From Planctomycetota bacterium (GTDB taxonomy: Bacteria; Planctomycetota; Phycisphaerae; Sedimentisphaerales; Anaerobacaceae), in NCBI GenBank assembly GCA_013202635.1, contig JABMRO010000058.1, positions 1 to 6,801 of the forward strand: a stretch of DNA of 6,801 nucleotides, in the 5' to 3' direction. This document shows, in pieces, positions 5,042-6,801 of the stretch. Below the pieces are notes generated by a model. It was not told the DNA's origin, did no database searches, and saw only the letters and a program-made list of their open reading frames with translations. The number at the start of each line of letters is the position of its first letter. The stretch's first letter is position 1. The position numbers and the translations under genes are program-made.

Positions 5042-5081
5042 ACACAGGAAGTGATAAATATTGCATTATCTGTGTTTTTTT
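5042..5081 (+). terminator. Hairpin followed by T-run in the divergent intergenic region
   Basis: ACACA (5042-5046) and GATAA (5053-5057) pair with TTATC (5066-5070) and TGTGT (5071-5075), with a six-base bulge and an eight-base loop; Ts continue to 5081. This looks like an intrinsic terminator reading rightward, yet no gene ends upstream on this strand. It might stop a short leader or antisense RNA, or shield the secretin-like gene from read-through. Weak A/T-rich stem, so chance is possible. Confidence 0.35.
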
Positions 5082-5100
5082 CTGTAACAAAAACCCATAT

Positions 5101-5129
5101 TTGTGCCTCTAAGTAGTAGGCAGTATAAC
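5101..5129 (+). promoter_or_regulatory. Candidate promoter of the secretin-like gene
   Basis: TTGTGC (5101-5106), a 17-bp spacer and TATAAC (5124-5129, five of six). The start near 5136 gives a leader of about 27 bases with the ribosome-binding site in it. The -35 is weak. It lies downstream of the hairpin/T-run, so that hairpin would not be part of this transcript. Confidence 0.45.
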
Positions 5130-5162
5130 AATATGTGAGATGGAATAAGAAAGGACAAACTT

Positions 5163-5861
5163 ATGGCTATGGCAAAAATTTCAAGAAACTTTGGAGTATT
5201 AGTTTGTGTAATTTCCTTTGTACTTATTGCGGCAGGACCTCTTGCCGAGCCTGTCGTCAAGGCCCAGCCAAAGAGAGCCGAGCCAAGGAAAACCGAGCTA
5301 ATTGAGGACCCGTATAAAGACTCAACCATATTAGTTGAGGCGTTTGTCGTTGAAGTAAGACTTTCTGCACTCTACGATTTAGGGGTGAGTCCTATCGGAG
5401 AAAAACCTAATTCGGTCTCAATAGGCAATATTCTGAGGTGTTTGCAAAATGAGGATAACGCAAGGATTATTTCAGGAGCGAAAGTGGCATCTCGGCAGAG
5501 AGAAAGAGGAACTACCGAATCAGAGCAAAGAATTTACTTAGAGCAGCCAATGCCTACTAAAACAAGTGAAAGAAGTAAAAAGCCGGCTGTTGTAAGGTCT
5601 CCCCGATCCTATCAGTATAGTAAGTCCTTTCTGGCTTCAGCAAACATCTTAGCTCACAACCGAATATTTGTGAATTTTGGCTTCAGTGAGAATGCTATCG
5701 ATAAGGAACCGGCTAAGGATGGTATGCCACCTAATACCGTAGATTGGCAGTGGTCCGGTACTGTATGTCTTGAGATGGGTAAGGCAAGTATAGTCGGTGC
5801 GACACAAGATGAGGAAAAGGCAGTCTTTTTGATTCTTTGTGCTGACATAAGAGATAGTTAG
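5163..5861 (+). CDS. Exported short secretin-like protein
   Basis: A 232-residue protein with a signal peptide: basic start (K5, R8), hydrophobic core about 10-24, and likely cleavage after V-K-A34. The mature part has I-L-V-E-A-F-V-V-E-V (56-65) with L-G-V, then S-I-G-N-I-L-R-C-L-Q (86-95), A-R-I-I-S-G-A-K-V-A (100-109), and near the end W-S-G-T-V, G-K-A-S-I-V-G-A-T-Q and A-V-F-L-I-L-C-A-D-I (220-229). This order mirrors the beta-strand pattern of the type II/III secretin domain. The N0/N1 domains and the usual secretin gate and plug motifs are absent, and the length is about a third of a real secretin. It may be a periplasmic relative or a degenerate secretin; a pore role is unlikely. The ATG at 5163 has AAAGGA seven bases upstream; an ATG two codons later is possible. 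It is divergent from the prepilin-like gene. Confidence 0.8.
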   Translation: MAMAKISRNFGVLVCVISFVLIAAGPLAEPVVKAQPKRAEPRKTELIEDPYKDSTILVEAFVVEVRLSALYDLGVSPIGEKPNSVSIGNILRCLQNEDNARIISGAKVASRQRERGTTESEQRIYLEQPMPTKTSERSKKPAVVRSPRSYQYSKSFLASANILAHNRIFVNFGFSENAIDKEPAKDGMPPNTVDWQWSGTVCLEMGKASIVGATQDEEKAVFLILCADIRDS

Positions 5862-5916
5862 AGCTATTCCTGGATCTTTGTGACAGAAATTTTGGATGAG
5901 TTGACGGTAAGTGGTG

Positions 5917-5946
5917 TTGAAATCGAACCGCATATTATGTTATTAT
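5917..5946 (+). promoter_or_regulatory. Candidate promoter of the beta-propeller gene
   Basis: TTGAAA (5917-5922, five of six), an 18-bp spacer and TATTAT (5941-5946, five of six). The start near 5953 gives a leader of about 70 bases. A TTGACG at 5901-5906 has no -10 at proper spacing. Supports separate transcription from the secretin-like gene 161 bp upstream. Confidence 0.4.
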
Positions 5947-6022
5947 ACAGGTTTTAGTGTGCAGGTGTACTGTTTATGAAGTCATCTGGGAAATGTCGGT
6001 TTAAATATCAGGAGAACAGAGC

Positions 6023-6801
6023 ATGACAACGAATGACAAAAGAATTGTATTAGTGATAGTCTCTCTCTTTCTAACGAGTGCGGCACTGGGCAGGAACGAC
6101 CTCACGGTCCGGTGGGGGCATCAGCTTGTAGCTGAGACAGACGATGTTCCGCGAGCAGCAGTAGCCGGTAGCGACGGCGGCATTTACTTCGTTCTCAAAA
6201 GGGAATCCAAGGATGCTTCCGGGTCCACCACGTCTAAGAATTTATTTCTTCTCAAGTATAACCAAGAGGGCGAACAGTTATGGAGCAGGCAGTTCGATCC
6301 GGGAATTGAGGACCCCCTGGGTTTAACCCCGGATGATAACGGGAACATTTATGTCTTTGGACATGTAAGCAGCACAGACGAGCGGCAGACAAAAGGCAAA
6401 TATGACGGATTCTATGCCATGTACGATAAGGCCGGCAACCAGTTATGGATACGACTGGTGGGAACAGTCGAACATGACGTCTGCACCGGTCTGGACTTTG
6501 ACACCGAGGGAAACCTGTATATCTCGGGCTATACGTATGGAGATTTTGCCAAGCCTAATAAGGGCGCGGCCGATATGTTCATTGCCGCATACGACAAACA
6601 TGGGACATTACTGTGGCGGGACCAGATAGGCACGGCCGCGCGTGAAAGAGCCGGGAATATCCGGGTGGGTGATAACAACGACGTTTACATCTGCGGCGAC
6701 ACATCTGGCAACATAGCCAGAGTGAACAATGGTCAGGGGGATTTTGTGGTCGCAAGATATGACCGGACAGGCAAACGTCTCTGGCTACACCAGTACGGCA
6801 C
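6023..6801 (+). CDS. Secreted SBBP-type beta-propeller repeat protein (partial, 3' end outside window)
   Basis: Open from the ATG at 6023 to the window edge: 259 complete codons with no stop. The first 23 residues form a signal peptide (K-R, hydrophobic 8-22, cleavage after A-A-L-G). From about residue 73 there are four repeats of the SBBP/beta-propeller kind, each with a Y-(N/D)-x-x-G-x-x-L-W core followed by D-x-x-(G/N)-(N/D)-x-Y-(I/V)-x-G: Y79/L87-W, Y134/L141-W, Y190/L197-W and Y246/L253-W, with matching G-N-I-Y, G-N-L-Y and N-D-V-Y segments. Such proteins are exported and fold as beta-propellers, often in adhesion or surface roles; no enzymatic residues are known for the repeat itself. 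AGGAG sits eight bases from the start. Typical family members continue for several more repeats and may carry a C-terminal anchor, which cannot be seen here. Confidence 0.9.
   Translation, partial: MTTNDKRIVLVIVSLFLTSAALGRNDLTVRWGHQLVAETDDVPRAAVAGSDGGIYFVLKRESKDASGSTTSKNLFLLKYNQEGEQLWSRQFDPGIEDPLGLTPDDNGNIYVFGHVSSTDERQTKGKYDGFYAMYDKAGNQLWIRLVGTVEHDVCTGLDFDTEGNLYISGYTYGDFAKPNKGAADMFIAAYDKHGTLLWRDQIGTAARERAGNIRVGDNNDVYICGDTSGNIARVNNGQGDFVVARYDRTGKRLWLHQYG

Noticed and set aside
5066..5329. 87-codon minus-strand frame over the secretin-like start
   Set aside because: Antisense to the signal peptide and promoter of the plus-strand gene, with no independent support.
6402..6629. 75-codon plus-strand frame inside the beta-propeller gene
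   Set aside because: Different-frame shadow of the long open SBBP-repeat gene that begins at 6023.

Overview
This window looks like chromosomal DNA of a Planctomycetota bacterium, most likely of the Phycisphaerae/Sedimentisphaerales type. That is inferred from three things. There is a prepilin-like protein with a near-invariant N-terminal F-T-L-I-E-L-L-V-V-I-A-I-I-A helix and a C-terminal L-D-G-H motif. There are short secretin-like and GspB-like secretion proteins. The gene-free DNA carries degenerate 'aatacg' and 'atcgag' word arrays plus a 'KQTQF...ENKSNWT' pseudo-coding repeat, which I recall as common intergenic clutter in genomes of this group. No rRNA, tRNA, CRISPR array or transposase is present.

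Left part (77-2106, all minus strand): three genes read 2106 to 644 and look like one transcription unit. They encode a 100-aa GIY-YIG nuclease-like protein, a 310-aa TIR-domain protein with a long C-terminal domain, and a 46-aa zinc-ribbon protein too short for most gene callers. The zinc-ribbon Shine-Dalgarno overlaps the TIR stop codon. A sigma70-like promoter (2223-2250) and a perfect 13-bp palindrome (2263-2275) lie upstream. A 137-aa three-helix membrane protein (490-77) follows after a 153-bp gap. The nuclease-like plus TIR plus zinc-ribbon set is the best candidate for an undescribed, possibly anti-phage, cassette; that function is inference.

Middle (2107-3329): about 1.2 kb without a credible gene. 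It holds inverted repeats, two copies each of two degenerate word arrays, and a roughly 114-bp repeat bounded by 15-bp direct repeats.

Right part (3269-6801): a well-formed promoter drives a 129-aa single-pass GspB-like protein (3330-3719). A 248-aa prepilin-like protein (4822-4076, minus) is divergent from a 232-aa exported secretin-like protein (5163-5861, plus), each with its own candidate promoter. The window ends inside a secreted SBBP-type beta-propeller protein starting at 6023. These genes suggest an envelope, secretion or pseudopilus theme, but they are separate transcription units and a shared pathway is not shown by the sequence.
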